Source: Flavobacterium sp. (GTDB taxonomy: Bacteria > Bacteroidota > Bacteroidia > Flavobacteriales > Flavobacteriaceae). Taken from it: a DNA stretch of 64,000 bases. Both the position numbers and the translations under genes were made by a program. Below, piece by piece: positions 29,057-37,698 of the stretch. The stretch spans positions 62,001 to 126,000 of the forward strand of contig NZ_JAIXUB010000025.1 of assembly GCF_027484205.1 (NCBI RefSeq). The letters run 5' to 3'. Position 1 is the stretch's first letter; every line of letters begins with the position of its first letter. Under the pieces are notes generated by a model, which saw only the letters and a program-made list of their open reading frames with translations, was not told the origin of the DNA and did not search any database.

Positions 29057-30340
29057 TTATTTTGAATGAATTGTAAGTATTCCTTGTTTTAAAATCTGAC
29101 CAAAATTGTACATGTCTTCATACGAAGTATATAATGGCACTGGAGCAAGACGAATTACATTAGGTTCACGCCAATCAGTTATAACTCCATTACTCATTAA
29201 GTAATCAAACAGACTTCTACCTTCACCATGAAGAAAAACAGATAGCTGACAAGCTCTTTCTTCTTGATTTGATGGTGTAATTACTTCAAATGTACTATTA
29301 ACTTCTTTGTCGATTTCATGAAGAATAAACTCTAAATAAGATGTAATTTGGTTTCTTTTTGCAATTAGTTTTTCCATACCTACTTCAGCAAACATTTCTA
29401 CAGATGCTAAATATGGAGCAAGAGAAAGAATTGGTAAATTTGAAACTTGCCAACCATCAGCACCATGAACTGGATCGAAAGTTGGTTCCATTTTGAAACG
29501 TCTTTCTTTATTGTGTCCCCACCAACCAGCAAATCTTGGTAAATTAGAATGATGGTGTTTTTCGTGAACAAAACAACCAGAAGCATTTCCTGGTCCGGAA
29601 TTCATGTATTTGTAGGAACACCATGCTGCAAAATCGACATTCCAATCGTGCAATTCTAATTTTATATTTCCTGCTGCGTGTGCTAAATCAAAACCTACGT
29701 TTGCTCCTACTTTATGACCTGCTTCAGTGATGGTTTTCATATCAAAAACTTGTCCCGTGTAGTAATTTACGCCTCCAAATAATACTAAAGCTAACTCATC
29801 GCCAACTTCTTCAATTTTAGCAAGAATGTCCTCTAATCGAATATTATGCTCGCCTTCTCTCCTTTTAATTTCAACTATAGCATCTTCTGGTTTAAATCCG
29901 TGATGATTGACTTGCGATTGAAACATATATTGATCTGAGGGAAATGCTTTTTCTTCGCAAATTATTTTGTAACGTGTTTTGGTTGGACGATAAAAGGAAA
30001 CCATCAATAAGTGTAAATTGATAGTTAACGTGTTCATTACTGAAACTTCTGAAGGTTTTGCTCCAACAATTTTACTTAATGGTTCAGCGAAACGCTCTTG
30101 ATAATCCCACCAAGGCTTTTCTGCATAGAAATGACCTTCAACAGCTAGATTTGCCCAATCGTTCATTACATCTTCTACATAATTTTTAGCAGATTTTGGT
30201 TGTAAACCTAGAGAATTTCCAGTGAAGTAAATCACGTCTTTACCATCATGTTGTGGAAAGATGAATTCTTGTCTGTATTTTTTTAATTCGTCTTGAGCAT
30301 CTAATTGTTGAGCGAATTCAAGTGAGTTTTGAAAAGTCAT
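29057..30340 (-). CDS. kynU: Kynureninase
   Basis: 427 residues, PLP-dependent fold type I. YFTGNSLGLQPKSAK, DLAHAAGNIKLELHDWNVDFA and the Schiff-base segment CSYKYMNSGPGNASGCF (Lys in YKYMN) are characteristic. It cleaves (3-hydroxy)kynurenine to (3-hydroxy)anthranilate and alanine. Together with kmo it indicates tryptophan degradation or quinolinate-based NAD synthesis. Followed at 1 bp by the arginase-family gene; preceded by a repeat-filled gap. Confidence 0.97.
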   Translation of the reverse strand: MTFQNSLEFAQQLDAQDELKKYRQEFIFPQHDGKDVIYFTGNSLGLQPKSAKNYVEDVMNDWANLAVEGHFYAEKPWWDYQERFAEPLSKIVGAKPSEVSVMNTLTINLHLLMVSFYRPTKTRYKIICEEKAFPSDQYMFQSQVNHHGFKPEDAIVEIKRREGEHNIRLEDILAKIEEVGDELALVLFGGVNYYTGQVFDMKTITEAGHKVGANVGFDLAHAAGNIKLELHDWNVDFAAWCSYKYMNSGPGNASGCFVHEKHHHSNLPRFAGWWGHNKERRFKMEPTFDPVHGADGWQVSNLPILSLAPYLASVEMFAEVGMEKLIAKRNQITSYLEFILHEIDKEVNSTFEVITPSNQEERACQLSVFLHGEGRSLFDYLMSNGVITDWREPNVIRLAPVPLYTSYEDMYNFGQILKQGILTIHSK

Positions 30341-30445
30341 TGTGTGATTTGTTTGTGGTGTAAATGTAGAGAAAAGTTTAAAAGTTTAAAAGTTTAGTCG
30401 TTTAAAAGTTTGTGTTGGTTGATTTTGTGTAAGACAATTACCAAC

Positions 30446-30565
30446 TAGCCCTGATACTGAAATTGTTTGAGCTCTTTTTCTAATGTTGCCTTCGAGAGCA
30501 TTTCGACAAGCTCAATGTGACACTTTAGGCAAAATTAGAAAAAAGCGAGTTTCAGCAGCAGGAAA
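30446..30565 (+). repeat. TAGCCCTGAT-type dispersed repeat, copy 3
   Basis: Begins TAGCCCTGATACTGAA and ends TTTCAGCAGCAGGAA. Internal arms GCTCTTTTTCTAAT (30471-30484) and ATTAGAAAAAAGCGAG (30535-30550) can pair. The loop between them holds a copy of the type B repeat (30500-30523). Shares its ends with the copies at 47503-47645 and 49559-49633. Confidence 0.6.
30500..30523. repeat. Dispersed repeat type B, nested in another repeat
   Basis: ATTTCGACAAGCTCAATGTG followed by ACAC. One mismatch to the aroA and metH copies. It occupies the loop of the TAGCCCTGAT-type element. Confidence 0.75.
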
Positions 30566-30636
30566 ATGGTTTGTAGAAATGCCTAGTGATTCGCTACTAA
30601 TTAGAATACCACGGAATGACAAAATTGTGGATAAAA

Positions 30637-30671
30637 AAAAATCTCACCATTTTTGATGAGATTTTTTTTAT
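30637..30671. terminator. Terminator downstream of queA
   Basis: AAATCTCA / TGAGATTT with A and T runs on the two sides; in the minus direction it lies about 50 bp past the queA stop. Confidence 0.75.
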
Positions 30672-30674
30672 AAG

Positions 30675-30710
30675 GTCTTCGAACTCCCGAAGTTTCGGGA
30701 CAGACTGACA
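30675..30710. repeat. Short palindromic repeat (TCCCGAA-gt-TTCGGGA)
   Basis: Perfect 7-bp arms around a 2-base centre followed by CAGACTGACA, between the queA stop and its terminator. The end resembles the TGTGACA end of the type A/B repeats. Confidence 0.5.
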
Positions 30711-30719
30711 ATGTAATAA

Positions 30720-31769
30720 TTATAATATAAGCATTGCATCGCCATAAGAATAGAATTTGTATCCTTCTTTAATGGCTTCGTCATAAGCTTTACGCATTAA
30801 ATCGTGTCCACAAAATGCTGAAATCATCATTAATAATGTTGATTTTGGTGTGTGGAAGTTAGTAATCATTGCGTCTGCGATACTGAAGTCGTATGGTGGA
30901 AAAATGAATTTGTTTGTCCAACCATCAAATGGATTTAGTGTTCTTGCAGATGAAACTGAACTTTCAATAGCTCGCATTGATGTAGTTCCTACGCAACAGA
31001 TTCTTTTCTTCTTAGCTTTTGCATTGTTTACGATATCGCAAGCTTCTTGAGTGATTTTTAACTCTTCTGAATCCATTTTGTGTTTGGATAAATCTTCAAC
31101 CTCAACAGGATTGAATGTTCCTAAACCAACGTGAAGTGTTACTTCTGCAAAGTCAACACCTTTGATTTCTAATCTTTTTAAAAGATGTTTTGAAAAGTGT
31201 AAACCTGCTGTTGGAGCTGCAACTGCGCCTTCTTCTTTTGCGTAGATAGTTTGGTAACGTTCTGCATCTTCCTCAGTTACTTCTCGGTTAATATATTTTG
31301 GGATTGGAGTTTCTCCAAGTTCTGTTAATTTATTTCTGAATTCTTCGTAAGAACCATCGTAAAGGAAACGTAAAGTTCTTCCACGAGAAGTCGTATTATC
31401 GATAACTTCTGCTACTAATGAATCATCATCACCAAAATATAATTTATTTCCAATTCTGATTTTACGTGCTGGATCAACTAAAACATCCCAAAGACGTTGC
31501 TCTGCGTTTAATTCTCTAAGTAAGAAAACTTCAATTCTTGCACCTGTTTTTTCTTTATTTCCATACATACGTGCAGGAAAAACTTTAGTATTGTTAAGAA
31601 TCATAACATCGCCATCACCGAAATAATCGATAACATCTTTGAACATTTTATGTTCGATAGTACCTTTTTTTCTGTCGATAACCATTAAACGAGATTCGTC
31701 ACGGTTTTCTGCTGGGAATTCAGCCAATAATTCTGTAGGAAGATTAAAATTAAAATGTGATAATTTCAT
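30720..31769 (-). CDS. queA: S-adenosylmethionine:tRNA ribosyltransferase-isomerase
   Basis: 349 residues, full length. [80 protein letters not shown] and [16 protein letters not shown] are the standard QueA blocks. It transfers ribosyl from SAM to preQ1 at tRNA position 34 to make epoxyqueuosine. No other queuosine gene is near. Leader contains a nested hairpin (31803-31858). Confidence 0.97.
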   Translation of the reverse strand: MKLSHFNFNLPTELLAEFPAENRDESRLMVIDRKKGTIEHKMFKDVIDYFGDGDVMILNNTKVFPARMYGNKEKTGARIEVFLLRELNAEQRLWDVLVDPARKIRIGNKLYFGDDDSLVAEVIDNTTSRGRTLRFLYDGSYEEFRNKLTELGETPIPKYINREVTEEDAERYQTIYAKEEGAVAAPTAGLHFSKHLLKRLEIKGVDFAEVTLHVGLGTFNPVEVEDLSKHKMDSEELKITQEACDIVNNAKAKKKRICCVGTTSMRAIESSVSSARTLNPFDGWTNKFIFPPYDFSIADAMITNFHTPKSTLLMMISAFCGHDLMRKAYDEAIKEGYKFYSYGDAMLIL

Positions 31770-31802
31770 ATATGTGAAAGTTGTTTTTTAGCTGTCATAT
31801 AT

Positions 31803-31858
31803 GTTATCGCCTTTTATTTATTGGTGTTTGCTTACGCAAACTTGTTGTTAATGGCGAT
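31803..31858 (-). other. Nested hairpin in queA leader
   Basis: Outer arms TATCGCC / GGCGAT and inner arms GTTTGC / GCAAAC with a 4-base loop. It could be a structured 5' UTR or a palindromic repeat. I could not fit it to the preQ1-I aptamer pattern (no C-rich pseudoknot tail). Confidence 0.35.
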
Positions 31859-31984
31859 TTCATAATTAAATTTTAGATATTAGATTTTAAATTTTAGATA
31901 TTATTATCGTAAAAATTAAATCGAATGCAAATATACGATTGTGAAATAGGCGTTGTCAAGTGTTTTGCTGTTTATTTTTAGTTT

Positions 31985-32014
31985 TGCCATAAAGACGCGA
32001 AGTCGCGAAGTTTT
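31985..32014 (-). repeat. Dispersed repeat abutting the aroA stop
   Basis: On the minus strand AACTTCGCGACTTCGCGTCT then TTATGGCAAA, with the doubled CTTCGCG. Resembles a short repeat I associate with Bacteroidota intergenic regions. Confidence 0.45.
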
Positions 32015-33337
32015 TTATTGATTTTCTACTTGAAATCCTATGCTATGCAAATCTTCCCAAAAAGTGGGATAAGATTTGGAAACTACTTCTGCATCCTCAA
32101 TAATTATTGACGTTTTTAGGGCTAAAGGTGCAAATGCCATTGCCATTCTATGATCTTGGTAGGTTTTTATTTTTATATTTGAATTTAGATTGTTGGATTG
32201 TTGGATTGTTAGAGAATCATTTGTCACAGAAATGTTTGCTCCAAGTTTAGATAGTTCGGTTTTTAACGCTTCTAATCTATCGGTTTCTTTTATTTTTAAC
32301 GTGTGTAAACCTGTTAAATGACATCCTATTCCTAATCCAAAACAGGTTACTGCAATGGTTTGCGCGATGTCTGGAGAATTGTTGAGTTTAAGGTTTAAAG
32401 TTTGCTTCGCCTGTTCGTTTTCACTCGGGTCAGGTTTAAAGTTGTTTGATTTTATTATAGTTATAGAATTGTTATTATTGAAAATAGTTTCTACTCCAAA
32501 GTTTTTATAGATTTCTACTAATGCTGAATCGCCTTGAAGACTATTTTGTTTGTAACTTGATAGTGTTATTTGTGTTCCAATTTCTGATAGTGCGATAATT
32601 GAGTACCAATAAGATGCTGAACTCCAATCGGATTCTATAGTTATGATTTGTTGTGCCTCAATTGCGCTTGGTGTGACAGTAATTTTATCATTAACAAAAG
32701 AAGTTTTAACACCAATTTCGTTTAGTAACGCTAAGGTCATTTTGATGTATGGAATTGATGTTATTTCGCCTTCAAGTGTTAATTCTAATCCATTTTCAAG
32801 TTTTGGCGCAATCAATAAAAGTGCTGAAATGTATTGACTACTTACATTTGCTGGAAGTGAAACTTTATTATTAATTAATTTTCTTCCTTTGATTTTTATT
32901 GGCGGAAAACCTTCGTTTTCTTCATAAGAAATTTCAGCACCAAGTTGTTGCAAAGCTTCGACTAAAATTTTAATTGGCCGTTCCTTCATTCTTGATGAAC
33001 CTGTCAATACAATCTCTTTTCCTTCTTGAATAGCAAAAAAAGCTGTTAGAAATCGCATTGCTGTTCCTGCGTGGTGAACATTAAAAAGTTGTTGCACTTC
33101 CACTGCGCTCAGTGTGACAGAAGTTGGAAGTTGGAAGTTTTGAATAATATTGGTCATAACTTCGGAATCATCAGAATTTGATGCGTTTTCCAATGAAATA
33201 TTCGGATACAATGCTTTTAGCAACAATAACCTATTGGTTTCTGATTTTGAACCAGTGATTGAAAGTTGCGAGTTGCGCACTTCGACAAGCTCAGTGTGAC
33301 GAGTTGTGATTTGTGAGTTGGTTAAAAGTAAATTCAC
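32015..33337 (-). CDS. aroA: 3-phosphoshikimate 1-carboxyvinyltransferase (EPSP synthase)
   Basis: 440 residues, longer than a typical flavobacterial AroA (about 410) because of repeat-derived insertions. Key blocks are present: ITGSKSETNRLLLLKAL, HAGTAMRFLTAFF, SSRMKERPIKILVEAL, SSQYISALLLIAP, NNSPDIAQTIAVTC and DHRMAMAFAPLAL. It joins PEP to shikimate-3-phosphate in chorismate synthesis. Four short stretches encoded by dispersed repeats interrupt it: RHTELVEVR (near the start), SVTLSAVEVQ, TVTPSAIEAQ and PDPSENEQAKQ. A tandem ATTGTTGG repeat encodes part of SLTIQQSNNLNSN. No frameshift seen. Confidence 0.96.
   Translation of the reverse strand: MNLLLTNSQITTRHTELVEVRNSQLSITGSKSETNRLLLLKALYPNISLENASNSDDSEVMTNIIQNFQLPTSVTLSAVEVQQLFNVHHAGTAMRFLTAFFAIQEGKEIVLTGSSRMKERPIKILVEALQQLGAEISYEENEGFPPIKIKGRKLINNKVSLPANVSSQYISALLLIAPKLENGLELTLEGEITSIPYIKMTLALLNEIGVKTSFVNDKITVTPSAIEAQQIITIESDWSSASYWYSIIALSEIGTQITLSSYKQNSLQGDSALVEIYKNFGVETIFNNNNSITIIKSNNFKPDPSENEQAKQTLNLKLNNSPDIAQTIAVTCFGLGIGCHLTGLHTLKIKETDRLEALKTELSKLGANISVTNDSLTIQQSNNLNSNIKIKTYQDHRMAMAFAPLALKTSIIIEDAEVVSKSYPTFWEDLHSIGFQVENQ
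32391..32444 (-). repeat. Insertion-like repeat in aroA flanked by 12-bp direct repeats
   Basis: AGGTTTAAAGTT occurs at 32391-32402 and again at 32432-32443, bracketing 29 bp. On the coding strand this gives the extra peptide PDPSENEQAKQ just before the conserved NNSPDIAQ block. Confidence 0.6.
32653..32680 (-). repeat. Dispersed repeat type A, diverged copy in aroA
   Basis: GTGCCTCAATTGCGCTTGGT then GTGACAGT. Encodes VTPSAIEA, aligned in the same frame with VTLSAVEV of the better conserved copy. Confidence 0.65.
33095..33123 (-). repeat. Dispersed repeat type A in aroA
   Basis: CACTTCCACTGCGCTCAGTG then TGACAGAAG, encoding SVTLSAVEV in frame. Adjacent GAAGTTGGAAGTTGGAAG is a further short tandem repeat. 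Confidence 0.8.
33278..33305 (-). repeat. Dispersed repeat type B in the aroA N-terminus
   Basis: CACTTCGACAAGCTCAGTGT then GACGAGTT, encoding HTELVEVR between the start and the first conserved AroA block. Confidence 0.8.
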
Positions 33338-33379
33338 TTTTTTTGATTTTTGCTGAATACTGAGACTGAAAATTACAAA

Positions 33380-33706
33380 CTATTTTAATTTCTCATTATT
33401 ATGATGTCTGTCGTGGTCGCGATTTGTTTTTAAATCCATTTTTTTATCAAAAGCAGCTTGAAGATCAATTCCTGTTTGGTTAGCAAGACACAACACCACG
33501 AAAACTACGTCAGCAAGTTCTTCACCAAGGTCTTTGTTTTTGTCGCTTTCTTTTTCGGATTGTTCACCATAACGACGTGCAATAATTCTTGCTACTTCAC
33601 CTACTTCTTCAGTAAGCTGTGCCATGTTAGTTAGTTCATTAAAATAACGAACTCCGTGATTTTTTATCCAATTGTCAACTTCTAGTTGGGAGTTTTTTAG
33701 ATTCAT
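33380..33706 (-). CDS. MazG-like nucleotide pyrophosphohydrolase
   Basis: 108 residues. All-alpha NTP-PPase fold with the metal-binding Glu/Asp pattern EEVGEVARIIARR (EExxE) and LGEELADVVFVVLCLAN (ExxD). It likely hydrolyses a (modified) nucleoside triphosphate to the monophosphate as house-cleaning. Located 42 bp before aroA on the same strand, and 1 bp after the last DUF3857 gene, so it probably shares that transcript. Confidence 0.9.
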   Translation of the reverse strand: MNLKNSQLEVDNWIKNHGVRYFNELTNMAQLTEEVGEVARIIARRYGEQSEKESDKNKDLGEELADVVFVVLCLANQTGIDLQAAFDKKMDLKTNRDHDRHHNNEKLK

Positions 33707-33707
33707 G

Positions 33708-35687
33708 TTATATCTTTTTTAAAACAATTTTTTCATTTTCCTTCTCAACAATTTTTTTAAAAAATTCTTTTAAAGTAGAATAGTCATCCGCAGAAAAAAT
33801 TGCTGAATTAATATTTAAATTGACTGAAAGTTGTATTTTTCTTTCTTCAACTGTACAAATAAATTTAAAATTCCCATATTCATTTGGCAACGAAATTAAA
33901 GTTTCTTTTGGAAAACTTTCAACAACATATCCATCAGGAATATTCAAAGTTATCAAATATCTATCTTTTGTAGGATAACTAAAATCTACAGGATATTCTC
34001 TTTTTTCCTGCTTGAATGGATTTTCAGTTACTGCAAAATATAACAATGGTGAAAAGTACATTTTATCTCCAATAATTTCAATTGAATTACTAGTTTCAAA
34101 TGTATACTTTTCAACTATTGGTTGGCTCAAATCTTTTTCATTAGCTCTTTCGTAATTGTCAATCTTCAATCCTAAATATTTTTTTTCTATTGTTTCAATA
34201 AAACTATCAATTGAAATCCCTACTTTTTTTTCCCTAAATTCTAAAGCATAATAATCAAATAATTGATTTCTTACTTGACCAGATATTTGTCCATAACTAT
34301 CTAAAGTTGCAATCATGTAAATATTATTAGTAGAACTTTGTACTGGCATTAAATTTATTTCACTGGAAATTCCACTTTTATCGATACTTCTACCTATCCA
34401 ATTAAGATTCCTTATAGGCATAATATTCATAGTAGAATTTTTACTTGTAGCGTCTAATAAAATTGTTTCATTATCAATATTTGCCATTGCAATTACAAAA
34501 TTAAATCTTGTTCTATTTGGGAAAAGTGCTATGCCGTTATCCCTTGTACTCAATAGAACAGGTGATGCATCAATTCCTGCAAACTTTAGCATTGAAACTA
34601 ACATTAAATTAATTTCAGCAGCATTACCAGATTTATCATAAAAGGCCTTATCAATATTCTTTTTAGTGTAATATCCGTACTTACCATTCCAAGTCATTTG
34701 ATTTTTAACAAAATCAAAAACTTTAATCAATCTCTCTTTTTTAGAATCAATATCTTTTGTAAGTATTGTAACTTGATTTGCAAAATAATCTGTTTTTTCT
34801 ATCTCATCCCCAAATTCTTTTTCTTTATAAATTGATTTTGCAACATCTTCCCATGTAGTTGCAATTTTTTTTGGTTCTTCATCAGGCATTCTTACAACCT
34901 GTAATTCATGATCTATTTTAGCATAATAATTTTCAATGTTATTGATTTGACTCTCTTCTATTAGAGCTGGAACATCAAACACAGAATACTTTGTTTTAAT
35001 TTGTTTATAAAACATACTTAAAGTTTTTCCAAATTTACCTTCAAAATTCTGAGAAGCATCTTCTATTACTTCATCTATTTTTACATCAATAAATCCTGAT
35101 TTTATTCCTTTGTAAATGTAAAACTCTGGTATTTCTGTTAAATATTCAGCATAATTAACTGGAATTTTATATTGAAACTGAAATTCAGGAAGGATAGATA
35201 AATTTTGAGATTTTATAATGTATTTAAGTTCAACAATTGAGCCTACTTTTACATTAGGAAAAGTGATGGATTTTGATTTCCAATATTCATTTATTTTTTC
35301 AACAAACTTCCCTTCATTTGTAACTTTATCTTTAACGATAATTCCATTTTCGATATTATAAGTAAATGCCTTAGATATTTCAACTATTTCATCGTCTAGA
35401 TTTAAATATCCAACATAATATGGCATTTCAAAATTAGCCCATCCTAGTCCTTCAGTTTTATAAATTTTCAATTTAATTGAATATTCTGTTGTAGAAACAA
35501 ATCCTTCACTTTGATTATATTTAAAACTTGTTTTAGCTTTTTTAAATAATATTGCAGCTACTGCATTTGTGTCATTTTTACATTTTTTTTCAAGCAACTC
35601 CTCTTTTGTAACCTTACCCAAATCAAAATTTTGGGCATAACCAAAAGTATTTATTATAAAAAAAAGTGCTAGAGTTATTTTATTCAT
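33708..35687 (-). CDS. DUF3857/transglutaminase-like protein, paralogue 3 (catalytic triad lost)
   Basis: 659 residues. Signal peptide (about 1-18, ending YAQ), DUF3857 domain (about 60-220), transglutaminase-like domain (about 300-430) and C-terminal DUF3858-like beta domain. Where paralogue 1 has GDCKAL, this protein has GNAAEI; where paralogue 1 has NHVIL it has NFVIA. Cys and His of the protease/transglutaminase triad are therefore missing although LLDAT (Asp) remains. Probably a non-catalytic periplasmic protein. Near-identical in its last 20 codons to paralogue 2, indicating recent tandem duplication. Confidence 0.88.
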   Translation of the reverse strand: MNKITLALFFIINTFGYAQNFDLGKVTKEELLEKKCKNDTNAVAAILFKKAKTSFKYNQSEGFVSTTEYSIKLKIYKTEGLGWANFEMPYYVGYLNLDDEIVEISKAFTYNIENGIIVKDKVTNEGKFVEKINEYWKSKSITFPNVKVGSIVELKYIIKSQNLSILPEFQFQYKIPVNYAEYLTEIPEFYIYKGIKSGFIDVKIDEVIEDASQNFEGKFGKTLSMFYKQIKTKYSVFDVPALIEESQINNIENYYAKIDHELQVVRMPDEEPKKIATTWEDVAKSIYKEKEFGDEIEKTDYFANQVTILTKDIDSKKERLIKVFDFVKNQMTWNGKYGYYTKKNIDKAFYDKSGNAAEINLMLVSMLKFAGIDASPVLLSTRDNGIALFPNRTRFNFVIAMANIDNETILLDATSKNSTMNIMPIRNLNWIGRSIDKSGISSEINLMPVQSSTNNIYMIATLDSYGQISGQVRNQLFDYYALEFREKKVGISIDSFIETIEKKYLGLKIDNYERANEKDLSQPIVEKYTFETSNSIEIIGDKMYFSPLLYFAVTENPFKQEKREYPVDFSYPTKDRYLITLNIPDGYVVESFPKETLISLPNEYGNFKFICTVEERKIQLSVNLNINSAIFSADDYSTLKEFFKKIVEKENEKIVLKKI

Positions 35688-37697
35688 TTATATCTTTTTT
35701 AAAACAATTTTTTCATTTTCCTTTTCAACTACTTTTTTAAAAAATTCTTTTAAAGAATCATAATCATCTGAAGGAATTATTGCAACATTAATATTCAAAC
35801 TTGCTACAAGTTGTATTTTCTTTTCTTCAACAGTACATGTAAATCTAAAACCACCATAACCTTCTGGCAATGCAATTGCAACCTCTTTTGGATATGTTTC
35901 AACTTGATATCCGTCAGGAATATTCAAAGTTATCATAAACTTGTCTTTCGTTGGATAACTAAAATCTACAGGATATTCTCTTTCATCTTGTTTAAATGGA
36001 TTTTCAGTTAATGCAAAAAACAATAAAGGTGCAAAATACATTTTATCTCCAATAATTTCGACTGCATTATTTGACTTAAAAGAATATTTCTCTGCTAAAG
36101 GTTGATATATTTCTTTTTCATTTATTCGTTCATAATTTTCAATTTCAAGTCCTGAATGTTTTTTTTCTAATTTTTCTAAATAACTATCCAAAGATAAACT
36201 ACCATAACTTTCTCTAAATTGAAAAGCATAATAATCAAAATATTGATCTCTAACCTGTCCTGCTACTTGACCTTGATTATCAATTGTAGCAATCATGTTT
36301 ACATTTTCTGAAGAATTATTTTTTGGCATTAGATCTACGCTTTCAGAAGTACCATCTTTTCTGATTAATCTTCCGTACCAATTTAAATCTCTGATTGGCA
36401 AAATATTTGGTATAGAATTGCTATCTGTTGCATCAAGCAAAATAAGTTCTGAATCTAATTTAACAGAAGCAATTACATAATTAAAAGCGTTTCGATTTGG
36501 AAACATAGCAATTCCATTTAAACGTGTGCTAACTAAAATTGGATTAGAATCTAATCCTGCATACCTAAGCATTGCTACTAACATTAAATTGATATCTGCA
36601 ACATTTCCAATTTTTTCAGTATATGCTTTTTTTACACCAATATCACAATTATAGCCGAAATATTCATTCCATTTTAATCTTGATTTAACAAAATTAAATA
36701 TTGCAATCATTTTTTCTTCACGAGTATTTAATCCTTCGATTAATTTATTAATATCATTTTCAAAATAATTAGTTTTATCTAATTCTGCTCCAAAATATTC
36801 ATTTTCATATATAGTTTTAGTAACTGATTCCCAATCTGTAGAAAAAACTTTATAAGGTTGCTCGGGAAATTTAACCATAGAAAGTTCATGAGAAACACTA
36901 GATATGTAATTTTTAATGTTATTTACAAAAATTTCATCTTTTAATGATGGAAAATCAGTAGTAACAAAAGTTACAAGGTTTTCTTTAAAATTAAGGCTTG
37001 AATTAATTCTTTTAGGAGTTCCTGTATTAAGACCAGGTACAAAATCTTCTTTGTATACATAATCTATTGTTCTTTGCCTAATATCTTTTTCAACTTTAGG
37101 AAATAAATATCCTCTTTGACTTATATTGTATACAAAATATTCTGGTATATAAGTTGCTAATTCTGAATAATCAACTGGAATGTCTGATTGAAATTCCCAA
37201 TCTTCCATTGTTCCTATTTCTTCTGATTTAATTTCATACTCAAATTCAACAATAGATCCTTCTTTTACGTTAGGCATCGCAATCTTTTTCCTATTCCAAA
37301 ATTTATTAACTTTTTCATCAAAAATACTTTCTTTTTTTAATTTAGACTTTTCAATTTTTCCATCTACAATATTATATGTTGTTGCATTTGAAAAATTTAC
37401 GGTTTCTTTTGCATTTCCACCAATATAATATCTTTGAGAAAAATTCGCATAATCATATCCTTCTTTTTTATAAATTTTAATTTTAACTTTTATCGTTGTA
37501 ATCATATCAAATCCACTATCTTGAGAATAATCAAATCTTACTACACCTTTCTTAAAAATTATAGCTGCTACTGCATCTGGTTCTTTAGAATGCGCCTTTT
37601 CTTGAAGTTCTTCGATGGTTACTTTTCCTAACTCTTTTTTTTGAGACAATATGAAGTTACTTAACAACAACATTATACTCAATATTATCTTTTTCAT
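35688..37697 (-). CDS. DUF3857/transglutaminase-like protein, paralogue 2 (catalytic triad lost)
   Basis: 669 residues, same architecture as the neighbouring paralogue: signal peptide (about 1-18, ILS), DUF3857, transglutaminase-like domain, DUF3858-like tail. The Cys position reads GNVADI and the His position NYVIA. Stop is directly adjacent to the start of the next paralogue (no gap), so they are coupled. The first 67 bp past the stop side (35691 onward) closely match those at 33711 onward. Periplasmic; function unknown. Confidence 0.88.
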   Translation of the reverse strand: MKKIILSIMLLLSNFILSQKKELGKVTIEELQEKAHSKEPDAVAAIIFKKGVVRFDYSQDSGFDMITTIKVKIKIYKKEGYDYANFSQRYYIGGNAKETVNFSNATTYNIVDGKIEKSKLKKESIFDEKVNKFWNRKKIAMPNVKEGSIVEFEYEIKSEEIGTMEDWEFQSDIPVDYSELATYIPEYFVYNISQRGYLFPKVEKDIRQRTIDYVYKEDFVPGLNTGTPKRINSSLNFKENLVTFVTTDFPSLKDEIFVNNIKNYISSVSHELSMVKFPEQPYKVFSTDWESVTKTIYENEYFGAELDKTNYFENDINKLIEGLNTREEKMIAIFNFVKSRLKWNEYFGYNCDIGVKKAYTEKIGNVADINLMLVAMLRYAGLDSNPILVSTRLNGIAMFPNRNAFNYVIASVKLDSELILLDATDSNSIPNILPIRDLNWYGRLIRKDGTSESVDLMPKNNSSENVNMIATIDNQGQVAGQVRDQYFDYYAFQFRESYGSLSLDSYLEKLEKKHSGLEIENYERINEKEIYQPLAEKYSFKSNNAVEIIGDKMYFAPLLFFALTENPFKQDEREYPVDFSYPTKDKFMITLNIPDGYQVETYPKEVAIALPEGYGGFRFTCTVEEKKIQLVASLNINVAIIPSDDYDSLKEFFKKVVEKENEKIVLKKI

Positions 37698-37698
37698 T

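Noticed and set aside
30590..30635. Possible small gene or regulatory RNA in the kynU-queA gap
   Set aside because: The sequence resembles remnants of dispersed repeats (ending ACGGAATGACAAA) and has no open frame with a plausible start.
31803..31858. preQ1 riboswitch upstream of queA
   Set aside because: No preQ1-I type C-rich loop with A-rich tail or preQ1-II pattern could be fitted; retained only as an unassigned structure.
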